Shown: positions 1-10,645, counted from the stretch's first letter. The stretch is DNA of 64,000 nucleotides from Hetaerina americana (GCA_022747635.1 JAKTNV010000007.1:5521405-5585404); one strand, 5' to 3'. Notes: generated by a model from the letters alone, not told the origin. Program-made: numbers and translations.

Positions 1-35
1 CATATATATTCCTTTTCTTTCATATATATCTCTCT

Positions 36-40
36 CATAT

Positions 41-121
<81 letters not shown>
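36..121. repeat. (TA)n microsatellite
   Basis: Almost pure alternating TA dinucleotides, with a short ATATGTGTATAT interruption near position 75. A second pure TA tract follows about 100 bases later. There is no coding content; any open frame here is only an Ile-Tyr repeat. Confidence 0.95.
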
Positions 122-127
<6 letters not shown>

Positions 128-217
128 ACACGAAATCCCGCCAAACGGCGAATAAATACTCATTTATATAGAAACAGAGATAAGGAAAAGGGATAGGAAC
201 ACACATAAAGGACGAAC

Positions 218-220
<3 letters not shown>

Positions 221-263
<43 letters not shown>
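221..263. repeat. (TA)n microsatellite
   Basis: About 21 uninterrupted TA units, directly after a short unique stretch that separates it from the tract at 36-121. The sequence from 264 to about 609 is AT-rich to mixed, and I see no gene in it. Confidence 0.95.
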
Positions 264-268
<5 letters not shown>

Positions 269-609
269 GTGACAAAAGTATGTCGACACTCAAGGAGGAA
301 GTACTGGGAAGAAGAATTTTGAAGCATTCCGGCAATATCTGAAAGAAATCTATATTTCCGAAACTTTTCCCGATTCTTTTTATGCAAACAATTTATATAC
401 ATGTAATCCAAGTAAAAACCTAACTAAACTAAGAAACAAATAGAAAGAACATTCACGAATATGTTTTACCTTTTTGGCAAGCCATTCTCGGGGGAAGAGC
501 TGAGAGAATATGCGGGGGGGAGAAATACGCAAAGGACGTAGAGTGAGGAGACAATGAGGTGATAGGGGATGGTTGCATACTATAGATTGCATAGATTTAG
601 TGCGAAATG

Positions 610-1572
610 TTTAACCCGGGAAGATTGGTACATTTGAGCAACCATAGGTGCGCTGTCTCAGGCGCTCTCACCCCTGTGCTCCTTGTGGATTCGAGGAGGG
701 TTTATATCACCGAAATAGAGAAGTAGTAGTCAAACAACTGGCCGTGGAAAGCACCGTGAGTAGGGTTGGAATAATTAAGAAAGATGAGGGACTTAGTGGC
801 TAGCGGTGGTTGCTTATGCGGAGAGGAAGGGTAGTGGAACATTCACCTGCGCGGAAGGAAGAAGTCGTAGGAGAGGCGGTAGATAGTATTTGAATTTCAG
901 GTGTCAAAAGGAATGATTTTTTTGGGTTGGGATTTTGGAGTACGAGAAGTGTTGGGTCGAAAAATGTGGCAGCATATGCATACGCGGCGTGGGAGGTTAC
1001 ATGGTTCGGAGAGGGGCGGAGAAGAGACGGAGGGGACGCAATATTGGCCTCGTAGATTTAAAAAATGTCGCGCAAGCTCGACGGGCGTTTAAATGAGACA
1101 GAAGGGCAACGTGGGAATAGAAGTGATGTGGACTCCTTTTTTGCATTACGGGGTAGAGGTCGCGTATTATCTGATTGCTTTTGTGGGTACCGGGGAAGAA
1201 TGTGGTGATCAGATTGGGGCATTTCAGGCGGTTTGTTTGGGGACGAGGATTGTATTGGGAGGAAGTTTGAGGATTTTGTTAGCGAGCAGATTTTCCGGGT
1301 GTCCATGTTCCTTGAGTGAATTGTGTAGCTGGCCCATTCATTCAAGTTGGGAGGAGTGCTATTGAAGAGGCGGAAGGCCTCGGACTCACAATGAAAAAGG
1401 GATGGAGCGTTTTGCAAGGGATGGGTGGTGTCTGTTGAAATGAAGGTATTGTTGGAGGTCGGTCGGTTTAATGAAGACTGTGGTCTCAACTCTATTGTTT
1501 TGGAAGTATATTTCGATGTAAAGGAAAGTGATTGCTGGTTTAGATATAGATGAACCGAAAGATACCTAGAAG
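610..1572. repeat. Unclassified ~1 kb dispersed repeat, copy 1
   Basis: This stretch is visibly homologous, in the same orientation, to 50254-51095. Shared landmarks in the same order include a CACCGAAA-AGAGAAGTAGT block, CAA-TGGCCGTGG, an AATGATTTTTT/AATAATTTTTT block, a GAGACAG(A/G)(A/G)GGGCA block, GGTTTAATG and the end block GATACC-AGAAG. It is purine-rich on the plus strand with many frame breaks, so it is an old copy. A 143-codon minus-strand frame (1058-1489) lies inside it, but I recognise no domain there and the second copy does not keep it obviously open. I cannot assign it to a transposon class; a decayed LINE or LTR-element segment is possible. The limits are where similarity to the other copy seems to start and stop. 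Confidence 0.65.
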
Positions 1573-2264
1573 TAGGAATTTCGTTGAAGAGTGTTCATTT
1601 CCAAAGATATTGATACTATTATGTATTTTGTGTATCAAATATATGGCCCCGTGCGCATGTACGCATTTATGAAGGAAAGACATACACACTTACACATCAC
1701 CTCAGGGTTTTAATTGAAGTTGCAACGATTGGACTCAGAAGGTCATTATGGTGATTGGCACCTGTCTCTCTCTTCCAACGCGAATTCAGACACAATTTTA
1801 TATACAGTTAGTAGTTATTCGAGCAATTGATATCAAGTACAAGCAAGTTTATAAAAAAATTCAAAATTGACAATTAAAGATTTAGGAAAACAGATTTTCC
1901 ACACAAAAATCTACCACTCTTAAAATATTCATGTTATATTTCCTGCAAGTAACTTTGTGATTAGTAAGGATTTAGATATACGGATAACTGCATCCTTATT
2001 CAAATATTTCTTCATTTTTGTATCCAATTTCAACTTCTTCTTTACACCTAAATCTTATCCAGCTGGAATATTTTTCTTGGTATATTTGCGAATATTTTGT
2101 TTCATATTGAACGAGAGAAATCCCGTTTCAACTTCTTTTGTCATTAAGTAAAACATAACGTGAAAAATAGTGAGTTATTAGGAACTAGAAGTCGCTCTTT
2201 GCGTATTATAACATAAAACTGTAGACCTAGAGTGTGATCGTTGGCTGGCTATAATTATTTATTA
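1573..2264. other. AT-rich intergenic stretch, nothing recognised
   Basis: Mostly unique AT-rich sequence between the ~1 kb repeat and the SINE. The open frame at 1957-2151 is low-complexity, rich in Phe and Ser, and matches no family I know. Confidence 0.5.
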
Positions 2265-2575
2265 GTTATGGTAGCAGTGGGAGGTGAGGGTCAACCGATA
2301 GCCGAGGTCATCGGCGCCATTAGGAATAGGTGAATAGACTGGTGGAGTTGGATTCGGGAGCGAAAAGCTGAGAGAACCCCGTCGTCGCCATTGGCCAACT
2401 CTCAACGCAAGGCGTCGAAGGGACAACGACATAACATCCTATCCGAAAGACACCGTGCCCCACTCGAAGTGCCCGCAATCAGTATCCCAAGGCCACTGAA
2501 AATATTTTCATCCCCGGGAATCGAACCCGAGCTCTCGGGGCGGTTAGCTAGTACACCAGCCCCCGCACAAACCCT
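2265..2575 (-). mobile_element. tRNA-derived SINE (family 1), copy a
   Basis: On the minus strand the element starts with a tRNA-like head at about 2575-2505. The B-box-like GGGTTCGATTCCCGGGG is at about 2533-2514, and the A-box region is GGGGGCTGGTGTACTAGC-like. The body then runs down to about 2265. It aligns by eye along its whole length with the better preserved copy at 34084-34398: the CTCGAAGTGCC/CTCAAAGTGCC block, the TAACATCCTATCCGA/TAACGTCCCATCCGA block, and the GAGGTCAT-GCGCCAT block occur in the same order. The (TAC)n-like 3' end is degenerate here. Copies of this kind are transcribed by RNA polymerase III and mobilised by LINEs; that is family knowledge. No clear target-site duplication was found for this copy. 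Confidence 0.75.
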
Positions 2576-2974
2576 ATTATTTGTTTCTCGACATAGGGCA
2601 CCTACAATATATTGCAGCACTGCTGCATTATGGAGTTTAAAGATGTTTTTCAATGCTGATCAGGGTCATGCCACAAATTATTATGATCCTCATCTGAAGA
2701 CGCTTTTTTTTAATTTCTCATTCTTACATATAATGCTCAATGTTTAGACACTTCCAAAAATAATTTCAACGCCACAATCCTTGACGTGGAGGGAACACGT
2801 CTGGATCTTGGAATAACCAAAAACAATAGTTTTCATCGTTGATTCGACGCATTTGTTCCCAACCCTAACAATACCGGGATACTGCACGAATAATTTGAAA
2901 GAAATCTTGGGCGAAGAAAGAATGGTTGCCTCGGTCAACGGAAGGAAGAGGGTCCACGTAAAATTGGCATTGAA

Positions 2975-3535
2975 ACAATTATGAGCGGGACGCATGGGGG
3001 GCTCCCGTCCTCGAGAGCAAAGGTCAGAAGGGAGCCCACGGCCACATATCTTTCCGGAACTCTCCGGGGTCCTACGGCGGCACTTTTATCATCCTCCGCA
3101 GGTTTCGCCGCCTCTCCTCCTCCGCCACTTTCCCCGGAGCCCGCACTCCTCACGGAAGCGAATCTTTTTAACCCCCTTCACCCCCCGACATCCGTCTACC
3201 CCCTGACTGCACAGCGATGGCGACACCGCTTATCTCCCTTAGCCACCTCACCACGCGCCGGCATCCTTCATCCCCCCCTCAGGAGAGAGAGAGAGCCTCC
3301 CCCCGCGACCCCCCGGTTCACCGAGAAGATGAAAAATACATCAACATAATTGGCCGAGACCTCGTGTCCCATTTCTCCCATTGGAAGACAGCGCACGGAC
3401 CGAGGGTCGCTCGACCCCCTTCCCCCCAGGGGATCCCTCATTCCGACGGGAGGAGAACGAGCACGGGAGCGGGGGTACTCCCCGATCGGCCGCCTGGCTC
3501 ATTACTAGGTCACCTCGGTTGACTGAGTCATCTTT
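2975..3535. other. GC-rich, CpG-containing block
   Basis: Abruptly GC-rich sequence (many CCCCC runs, frequent CpG, a short GAGAGAGAGA) inside otherwise AT-rich DNA. Overlapping open frames occur in several phases and both strands, as expected from low stop-codon frequency rather than from a gene. It could be a CpG-rich regulatory region or the promoter or first exon of an unseen gene, but I see no initiator, splice pattern or protein motif that would decide this. Confidence 0.4.
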
Positions 3536-6500
3536 TATGACCCGATATAATATAACCACCGTATGAGCAATTTGACGATACAAACAACCGTGTCGATATT
3601 GTTCATAACCGCCTGGTATTGAGAGCTACATTTGAAGAACCGAAAAGTTGAAGTTTGATATCTATCGAAAATATTTCGTAAAAGATGGTATCCTGGAAAT
3701 TATGATACGAACGATCCTAGGGGTATAATAATACGGACGCCAGAACAGACACAGGATCTGGGTGACGGTGAAAATATGATCATTTTGTTGAACATTTGTG
3801 AGATATTTTGGTTATCCACTACTGGTGATTAAACAATTTAATTAGACAGAGTTTTCATTATTACCGATCAATTTTGACGTCACAAAATCTTTCTCAAGGT
3901 GAGATTAACATTCAAAGGTCATTAAACCTTCAAAATGATACTTTTGATGCCGCGAAAACCCGTGTTTAAAATATAAACGATCACGATTAACCTGTGTTTA
4001 TCGTGATTAATTACCAAATTCACGATTATTCACAAGGCTAAGGCCTTTTAATATCTTGGATGAATGATAAAGGAGAGATCCGATATATTCGTTTTAAACG
4101 ACGATATTTATAATGTTTTATAAAAACTAGCAATCCATCATGTGAGTATCCCTATCTCCCTTAATCGTTCACCTACGAAGAGCGCAGATGGTGCAGCAGA
4201 ATAGCTGCGAAACGTCGAATTTCTCGGCAAAGGGAATGACCCAATTTTTTTCTCAAAAATACTCCTCGAAAAAGGTACTCGGTCCAAATCATCGCCGTTT
4301 ATTTCGTTGAATGATTTATTTCTCTCACGCGACAACTTGTTGCAAATGCGCCGGGCCCGGAAGAGTTGCTTGCGAATGACGAGAACACCATTAAAAAATG
4401 AGGAATCAGGCTGAGGGCAGCCGCGAAAAAAAACGGGAGTCTCAGCCATCTCAGAAATGAGAATGAAACACGGCGCCATCATTAACCGTGGAATTACAGT
4501 CCCTCGGGAGCCGGGCCAATTCGCGCCAAGGAATGGTGCAAATTATTACGACTTGATTAAATTCGCAGCGACGCACAAAGGGAAACGTGCGCTTTGGTTC
4601 ATTTCCATGGCCAACAGGGAAAACAGACTCTCTCATGTATCACTCACTGTCTCCACCTTTAGCTTCCTTGAGAAAGCACAGAATACGGGAACAATCTCAA
4701 TTCTCCTCAAACCCATTATTCCCGAAATGCGAGAAACGAGCCGCAAAATTTGCGCGTGCACCAATGCGAGCACCTGATGCGGGGGACGACGCGGTTTCAG
4801 GAATAGTAATGCACTCCTTGAACCGGGCGGGTGGTACCTTCTGTTCATGAAAATGATTTTGAGGGGTGCACTTAAGGGCTCTCAGGCCAGTATTTTCAAA
4901 TTGAGTGACAATTAAAAAAAAAAATAACATTGAAAGTTTCATTATTTACCTCACTATATACGTATATTTTAAAGAAATGATCATTTTGTAAATACGAGAA
5001 ATGGTTTATTTGGTAAAAGGTCTTATTACTTGGGAGGTCACCAGAATACCTACTCGATTTGCGGCGAGTATATTTACCAGCGTGTTATTGAAAAAATGTA
5101 AAAGGGACCCTATTGTGAAGAACTAAGGAATATAACTCCCTTCAAAGAACAAGAATTCAAGATGCGTAAACAGCGAAAACTGGAAGGAGTAGCCCTTAAT
5201 GGTATTTCTCGGCTCCACTCTTCAATTCACAGAATGTTTTACCGTCGACAGAAAGAAACATGTATCCCTTCTGTGATGTTCATTTCGTTTCTCCATAAGA
5301 ATTGCAACGTATATAATTTACTTCTTTTTTAAAGGATGATTTTGAGTGTTGATTTTCCTCTGTGACTCCTCATCTCAATCTAGCCTTCCAGTGTAGTTTT
5401 AAGATTCCCCCATGTCACGCGCCGCACATAAACTTTGCGCCTTCGTTTAAATGATACAATTCCAAATATGCCTTTCCCTCCTCATTCCATGAAGATAGTC
5501 CCTTTTCAAATTACACTATCCTCCTTTACCTTTTCCCGCTCCCTTTCTCTCCTGGTCTTGCAACCTCATCAGAACACAATACATATTTAAAACTTAAGAA
5601 ACTTTCTCTGATTTCCCGGTTGATTTCTTTGGCAGTCAAAAACTTACATTTGTTATAACATGCAATAAGCGTTGTTCAATTCTAATGAAAAATATCTCTC
5701 TCGCCCCCTCAAAATTTTTAGGACTCTCCCTCTCTCTCTCCCTCTGGGTTAAATGGAAGAAGGGACCATTTGGTCTCAATTTCGCCCTCTCACTCTAATT
5801 TTTTCCATCCTATACGTTCAAGTTAGTCCGTCAGTTTTTGCTGCAAGCCATTACCTCATATTTTTGAATGTTTATCTTTCAATTATATCCTTAGCTCAAA
5901 ACGTCTTCTATAAATAGTATTTGTAATTGAGGGAATTTCTCAATAGAGAGGGATATTTATTGTATTTTATATAAGAAATAAGGAATGATGTTTTAATCGG
6001 ACACTCGTATAATTTAAGAGGTGATTAATTGAGACTGTTAGGGCCGCCGAAAATTCCACATCAAATTATCCTCACTCAAATTCTTCGAAAAAATTATCAT
6101 TTTTTGCTGGATTGCCGTTTTTCTAATTTCCCGGCGGTTTATTCCATATTATATTGCGCGTCGACCTTGAATATTAGAAACGAAGAAACTAAAAACCGGA
6201 AGCCGGATATGTCTCACAGGGAGAGCCCTATACTCTGATCAGCGAAGGCCAATAGCTCGCCAGGCGAAAAATAGTTATGAAAAATGATATCAGCTCTCCC
6301 ATTACGCCTCCATCTCCTATTTACCATTAGACTGCATTCGCCGATTGTTCTTTCCCTTATTTTCATGCCTCTGTACGCAAGAGCATCATATTTAAAAAAA
6401 TCGATGGGCCCGCCTTTTATTGATAACCCCTTCGATCAACTTAGAATGATAAGTTGACTTTGGTATTCATCCACTGTCACACTGTTGGCACTAAATATTG

Positions 6501-6599
6501 AAAAATGTCATTTACTTCCTTTCATTCAAGGAATCAAATAAATGGGAGATCCATGCTCTCGAATTACTCAATCAAATCAATTTACAACTATTCAGGCGA
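3536..6599. other. 3 kb without recognised gene or repeat
   Basis: AT-rich, apparently unique sequence. Short open frames around 4138-4942 overlap on both strands and have no recognisable motif. The C/T-rich stretch around 5480-5820 (repeated CTCTCTC and CCCTC) is the only compositional feature. I see no splice-bounded open segment that I would call an exon. Confidence 0.4.
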
Positions 6600-7240
6600 C
6601 TTCCTTTTAGACACGAAGCCAAAGGTCCGGACGCTCGATCCGTAAAACGTGATGTAGTCGAAAAAGCCACGCGTCTCACCGGCGTCACACACCATCGCTC
6701 CTGGGTGCAACTCGCAGCTGGGCCGAGACACCCTCCATCTGACCCTTCCCTTTAAGGCTGACGGAAAGCATTAAACAGCCCATACAAAAATCAACTTTTA
6801 AATCCATCTCTTTCCCTCCATTCCAAACTTAAACTCTTCATCTTCCCTCTCCTATCGAGACCTCTGCCTGCCTTCCCAGTCGTCTCACTACCCCCAAACG
6901 GAGGAAAACCCCCTTCCAAGTCGTCTCACCCCCCCTACGGAGGAGAATGATAAATGACATTCGCCGGGCGCGGTTCCCTTATCTCCCAGGGGGCGGTGAT
7001 GTCACTTGCTCTCTCCAGTCTCGGCGTGAGTCTACTGGCTTTCTTCGGGGCCCCGTCGCTTCATGCCCGAGCGGGGATGGGTGGTTGGGGGTCAGAGGGC
7101 GACATCCTAACGAGCACACCGCCCCGGGAGGGATGAGGGAGAAGGGGTCACCGCGTTCCCACCCTCGCCGCAGAGCCGAAGTCTCACATCCTCCCGATGC
7201 CTTTGCGGCTTCTATTTTGCGGGAACCATTCGGTCAGCGC
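6600..7240. other. GC-rich block with overlapping open frames
   Basis: GC-rich sequence with open frames in several phases (for example 6947-7336 and 6954-7136 on the plus strand). None carries a recognisable domain. The block ends about 100 bases before the PLE insertion at 7352. It is similar in character to the blocks at 2975, 18060, 23900, 25200, 37680, 45880 and 58670, but I saw no shared long sequence among them. Confidence 0.35.
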
Positions 7241-7336
7241 CCGAGGTATCAGGACTGCGAAACCTGGTGCCTCCCGAATATTCGCACTTTTTTCGCCGAT
7301 GGTCATCTAACATTCATCCAGCAAAAAATTCCGTAA

Positions 7337-7351
7337 AATACATGCGTAATT
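7337..7351 (+). repeat. 15-bp target-site duplication, left
   Basis: AATACATGCGTAATT occurs here and again, identical, at 7573-7587, directly flanking the fold-back element between them. An exact 15-bp flanking repeat is good evidence that 7352-7572 arrived as one insertion made by an endonuclease-primed retroelement. Confidence 0.85.
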
Positions 7352-7393
7352 CAAGAAGTTCTCTCGGGTTTCCCACCGGGTCAGGTTGCAGTA

Positions 7394-7436
7394 CACCGAC
7401 GTTTCGAAGGCTGACTCTGCCATCGTCTTCAGGGTG
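7394..7436 (-). ncRNA. Hammerhead ribozyme motif (intact-looking core)
   Basis: Read on the minus strand: stem I 5' side CACC (7436-7433), core CTGAAGA (7432-7426, fits CUGANGA), one unpaired C, stem II GATGGC/GCCTTC closing an AGAGTCA loop, then GAAA (7405-7402), a minimal stem III AC/GU, and the cleavage triplet GTC (7400-7398). The next bases, GGTG (7397-7394), pair exactly with CACC. One U-U mismatch and the extra C weaken stem II. A very short stem III is typical of hammerheads in Penelope-like elements. Expected self-cleavage is after C at 7398. Activity is inferred, not shown. Confidence 0.65.
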
Positions 7437-7445
7437 AGGTGACTT

Positions 7446-7497
7446 CACCCTGAAGTGAAGGGTCACGATGGCAGAGTCAGCCTTCGAAACGTCGGTG
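7446..7497 (+). ncRNA. Hammerhead ribozyme motif, core interrupted
   Basis: The plus-strand mirror of the ribozyme at 7394-7436. CACC (7446-7449), CTGAAG (7450-7455), stem II and its loop, GAAA (7486-7489) and GTC-GGTG (7491-7497) are all present, but nine extra bases, TGAAGGGTC (7456-7464), separate CTGAAG from the final A of the CUGANGA core. The core should therefore not fold correctly, so this copy is probably inactive unless the inner fold-back supplies the missing strand. Confidence 0.55.
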
Positions 7498-7572
7498 TAC
7501 TGCAACCTGACCCGGTGGGAAACCCGAGAGAACTTCTTGAATACCATACGCCGGGAAAACCTGAAATCCTTC

Positions 7573-7587
7573 AATACATGCGTAATT
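7573..7587 (+). repeat. 15-bp target-site duplication, right
   Basis: Exact repeat of 7337-7351, marking the right boundary of the fold-back insertion. Confidence 0.85.
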
Positions 7588-7649
7588 AACTACGTTCGTT
7601 TCATATCCGCAGGTCACAAGGCTGATTCATCTAATTAATCAGATTATTC

Positions 7650-7940
7650 ATCATCTTAATTCATCTTTAAATTAAATGCTATGTCTCTCAGGCCTCCTGT
7701 ATCGCTTAAACAGATCATAGATCCTGATACTACGGCAGGAGAGATCATGTCAATAAAATTAGAGAGATAAAGTGTGGAGCAGATGGATTTAAGATTCCAA
7801 GTCATTTTTTCCACGAACGATGAGGGATCCAAATAACATTGCCCAACCGCGGTAGGGGTCAAAATTTCGTCTGCTGTGTTTTCATTCACCCCCTGCGACA
7901 CACCCCAGCGGTGGCTGGCAGGGTACTAATAAAATACAAA
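7650..7940 (+). pseudogene. CR1/L2-like LINE 3' end (RT C-terminus relic)
   Basis: In one plus-strand frame the sequence reads GRDHVNKIREIKCG followed by a region that fits the conserved C-terminal end of CR1/L2/jockey-type reverse transcriptases (usually R-DH--KIR-IKCRT--FK-SFFPRTI--WN-LP). It continues as a VFIHPLRHTPAVAG-like tail and a 3' end with CACCCCCTGCGACACACCCC. The same CACCCCCTGC-CCACACC 3' sequence is present, in inverted orientation, in the longer relic at 61090-61640, so both belong to one family. The frame is broken near the middle and only the last ~80 codons remain. The copy starts ~60 bases after the PLE duplication. Confidence 0.65.
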
Positions 7941-8046
7941 AAATACCAAATACAAGCATTAAATTTGCTTTTACCAGCTTTTATTTACTCTTTATTTAGT
8001 TTTTTTTAAAACGTATCAGGAGAAGTTACTGAAAAATTGATTTATT

Positions 8047-8517
8047 TCACATATTGCTGCTATTCCTCAATATTTTTTCAAAGTGCATCCCTTGAGCTTC
8101 GATATTTTTTTGCCAGTGATTTCTCCACGACTCGAAGACTCCCTGGAAGGCGAATTGCGGAAGGACCGTAAGGGTGCGCGTGAAAGCTTTTAAACGGAAC
8201 TTAGGGTCCCATAGTGGCGTCCTTAGAGAGAGAGGATTCAACTTTCGGGAATATAAAATAGTCTGCTGGTGCCAAGTGGGGACTGTAGGGGGGTTGGGGA
8301 ATCGTCACGATGCCCGTGCAGAAGGTCAACGCAAACAGTCACTCTCGATTCCGCTCTTTTGGTCGTTCGTCCTTCGGGGGGATGATTTTAGGGCAGATCT
8401 TTCGCAACGCCAAATGCTCAGTGATGATGATGTTCGCGCTGTCATCTTATCAATGCCAATATACGACCTACGGTCATTCGCACACTTAATCGACGGTCTG
8501 AATTCAAAACTTCACGC
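8047..8517 (-). pseudogene. Mariner transposase relic, internally deleted
   Basis: On the minus strand, separate frames give in order: SDRRLSVRM (second helix-turn-helix region of mariner transposases), IIITEHLALRKICPKIIPP (normally ILTE-LGMRKIC-KMVP), then PQPPYSPHLAPADYFIFPK (the YSPDLAPxD catalytic block, with H for the usual first D), and finally an FQGVFESWRNHWQKNIEAQG segment followed by HFEKI, the usual C-terminal end. The region between KIIPP and YSPHLAP, which normally holds about 100 residues and the first catalytic Asp, is missing, so about 300 bases are deleted. Several stops and frame changes remain. A mariner transposase would cut and paste the element at TA sites; this copy cannot. 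Terminal inverted repeats were not identified. Confidence 0.7.
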
Positions 8518-10029
8518 ACATGTCAGGAAAAAATCGTTACTCGATACAAACTTTGTATTTCTTTCTTCCTCTGATCAGTCTCAGCGCCAACTGGATCTTT
8601 CGACTCGATAGAGTGGATACGGTACGTAGTGAAATACGAAGTTTCTCATTTTCAGACACCGTCCACCAATTTCATTTTGCCTCTTCACTCTTCATTGTAC
8701 TTCATCATCACATGCTTAAAACTTAAAGCGATTTCAAAGTTTCTCATCAAGTCTTAACTTTACCACTAACTGTCCTCGCTTCCGTCCTCTGCACAGGGGA
8801 CCCACCACGTACCTCATTACCCCCAAGCACCCACTCCCAGGCCATCACCAATTGAGCCTCGATCCTCTAGCCTCACTAGCAACTCTAGACTAGCAATTCT
8901 GACGTACCTTAAACGTTTTGCTTTCCTTCAGAAATGCCTGCGACCTAGTCTTCATATCCACGTCGCCGATATTTTGCCACCATAGTTTTTGTTGACGTGA
9001 TCTTATTTTTAAATGCTGCTACGTTCCACTACGAATCATAAATACTTCTTTACGTGGACACTGTTTGAAATAAATAATGAAATAATAACTTAAGGTAAAA
9101 TATAAATTTAGGAATGAGAAATCAGATTGAAGGCGGATTGAAGAAATTATCTTATTTCGTTGTTATAATCCGTTTTTCATTCACAGGTGAAAAACCATAT
9201 TGTGACAATTCAATCTCATGAAAAGTTATGCAGCATTAGTCGTTTTTCATATAATATTATATATTAATACATATAACCATTCGGCGTTTTGGTATCATTA
9301 TTAAAATACGATACTGAAAGACCGGAGAGAAAATCGTGACTGGGATTGCGCTTAGGTTCCGTGTCGCTTCCACGAAGGGAAGACCGCATTCATGAAATAG
9401 TTAAAAAAAAAGACCGGCGGGAGGCTGTCAAGAACCTTTTTGCCTCGATTTGGAAGTCTAGTTTGGAGTCTCAGAAATAATGAGATTGCTAGGGGTTTAT
9501 AACCGACCGACTGCATTAATCGACGCTTAGCTGGTTTGGCGATGGTGTGCGGGGGGAGGGGGTGTGAGCCCGCCGAAATAGGCGAGGGGAATATTCGCCC
9601 AAGGGGTGAGAAAATTTCTTCCATCCACATAAATACCCCGCTATGCACCATAAAGGTGAGTAGCAGGGGGTGAAAGTATAATTTTTTTGCGAACCTTCTA
9701 AGTCCATCGGTGTCACTTCAGAGTTTGGCACCACAATACCGGTCATGGTAAGCAGCAACATTTATGACGTATCTGGAGATACTTATTTTGTCAAATGAGT
9801 GATATTTTAAAACAGAATCTATTTTAGAGTTGAGTTATAAAAGTTAACCTTACGGTTTAACCCAAAATAAGTCTCGGAATGATGCCCGTGATTGAAATGC
9901 GTCAAAGACTGGCAACTGTACACCAACCGATCCCGGGGTATCTTGTGAGGTAAATAGTAAGATGCGAAAAGGGATACCTGCCTTAGAGTCGTTCCTATCG
10001 GCTACGCTCTAATTGGTATCATCAGGCAG
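8518..10029. other. No recognised gene
   Basis: Mixed-composition unique-looking sequence. The minus-strand frames at 9352-9761 have no recognisable domain. Confidence 0.4.
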
Positions 10030-10645
10030 TCGTTCAAGGTGGTTTATGGATTGACACAAACTTATCACCCGCCCATTTCTTAGACCCAATTAAAAAAAAA
10101 CTGGCACCCCAAGCCATAATAAACCCCTCTTCAACTTCCCTCTCTTCATTCCGTCATGCACACACGACTATCCTTCACCTACCCCTGCACATCGGTCAAC
10201 CTTGGCGATTGAACGTTGGTCAGGCGGGGAATCCTGACCAATGATCTACCCTCTGTCACAGTTTTCAACATTTCATCCCGAATTAAAATGCTCGGGATCC
10301 ATTTTTCCTGCCGCCGTCGGATTTCTCCCAGCAATCCACCCTTCTTCTCCTTCATGTCTGGGAGGGCGCATTCGCTGGTTCCCCATCCGTCCACCTCACC
10401 CATCCCATCCACATCCACGTTTTGTAAGTCTCAAATCGACACCTATCATCCTGCTTCAATCACTACTTTTCCGCGCCGAACAAAACCACTCTGCTCGTCA
10501 AACCTTTCACGAATCATTTCTTAAAACCCACATGCGTCGTCCCCGTCAACACATCACCCCTCCTTTTGACAGTTTCTTTGCCTAGAACCTTTTCTTTGTT
10601 CTCACTACTTTGACCATCTTGGACCCAAACGCTTCCTAGACAGGT
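10030..10645 (-). pseudogene. RTE LINE relic (C-terminal part and 3' UTR)
   Basis: On the minus strand this aligns with the 3' third of the RTE at 18968-22363. At 10645-10540 the TTTGGACCAA-GTCAAAGTAGT region is present. Then comes the post-RT domain, where GGLLGEIRRRQEKW and EMLKTVTEGR match GLLREILWRQEKW and GMLKTVIEGR of the better copies. The end of the ORF (GACGGAATGAAGAGAGGGAAGT) and a 3' UTR with CAATCCATAAACCACCTTGAACG, equivalent to the CCATCCAAAAAC 3' terminus elsewhere, follow. Several frame changes make it non-functional. The left boundary near 10030 is approximate. Confidence 0.7.

Larger units (their letters stand above)
7352..7572. mobile_element. Penelope-like element fold-back with hammerhead motifs
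   Basis: A near-perfect palindrome: arms 7350-7425 and 7466-7541 are reverse complements over 76 bases with no mismatch that I can find. The right arm is followed by a further ~31 bases (7542-7572) absent from the left, ending in CGCCGGGAAAACCTG. A very similar tail ends the PLE-coding insertion at 17112-17723. Each arm holds the signature of PLE terminal hammerhead ribozymes, with GAAAC-GTC-GGTG after a GGC/GCC hairpin. No protein-coding PLE sequence remains; this is only the terminal (pLTR-like) region, present as two copies joined head to head with 3' ends outward. The call as PLE rests on the ribozyme motif, the variable-length TSD and the tail shared with the 17 kb insertion. Confidence 0.8.

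Noticed and set aside
10015..10070. CTGATGA on the minus strand near 10025, a possible hammerhead core
   Set aside because: The downstream sequence has GGAACGAC rather than GAAA, and no stem II pairs next to the core, so the match to CUGANGA is probably chance.
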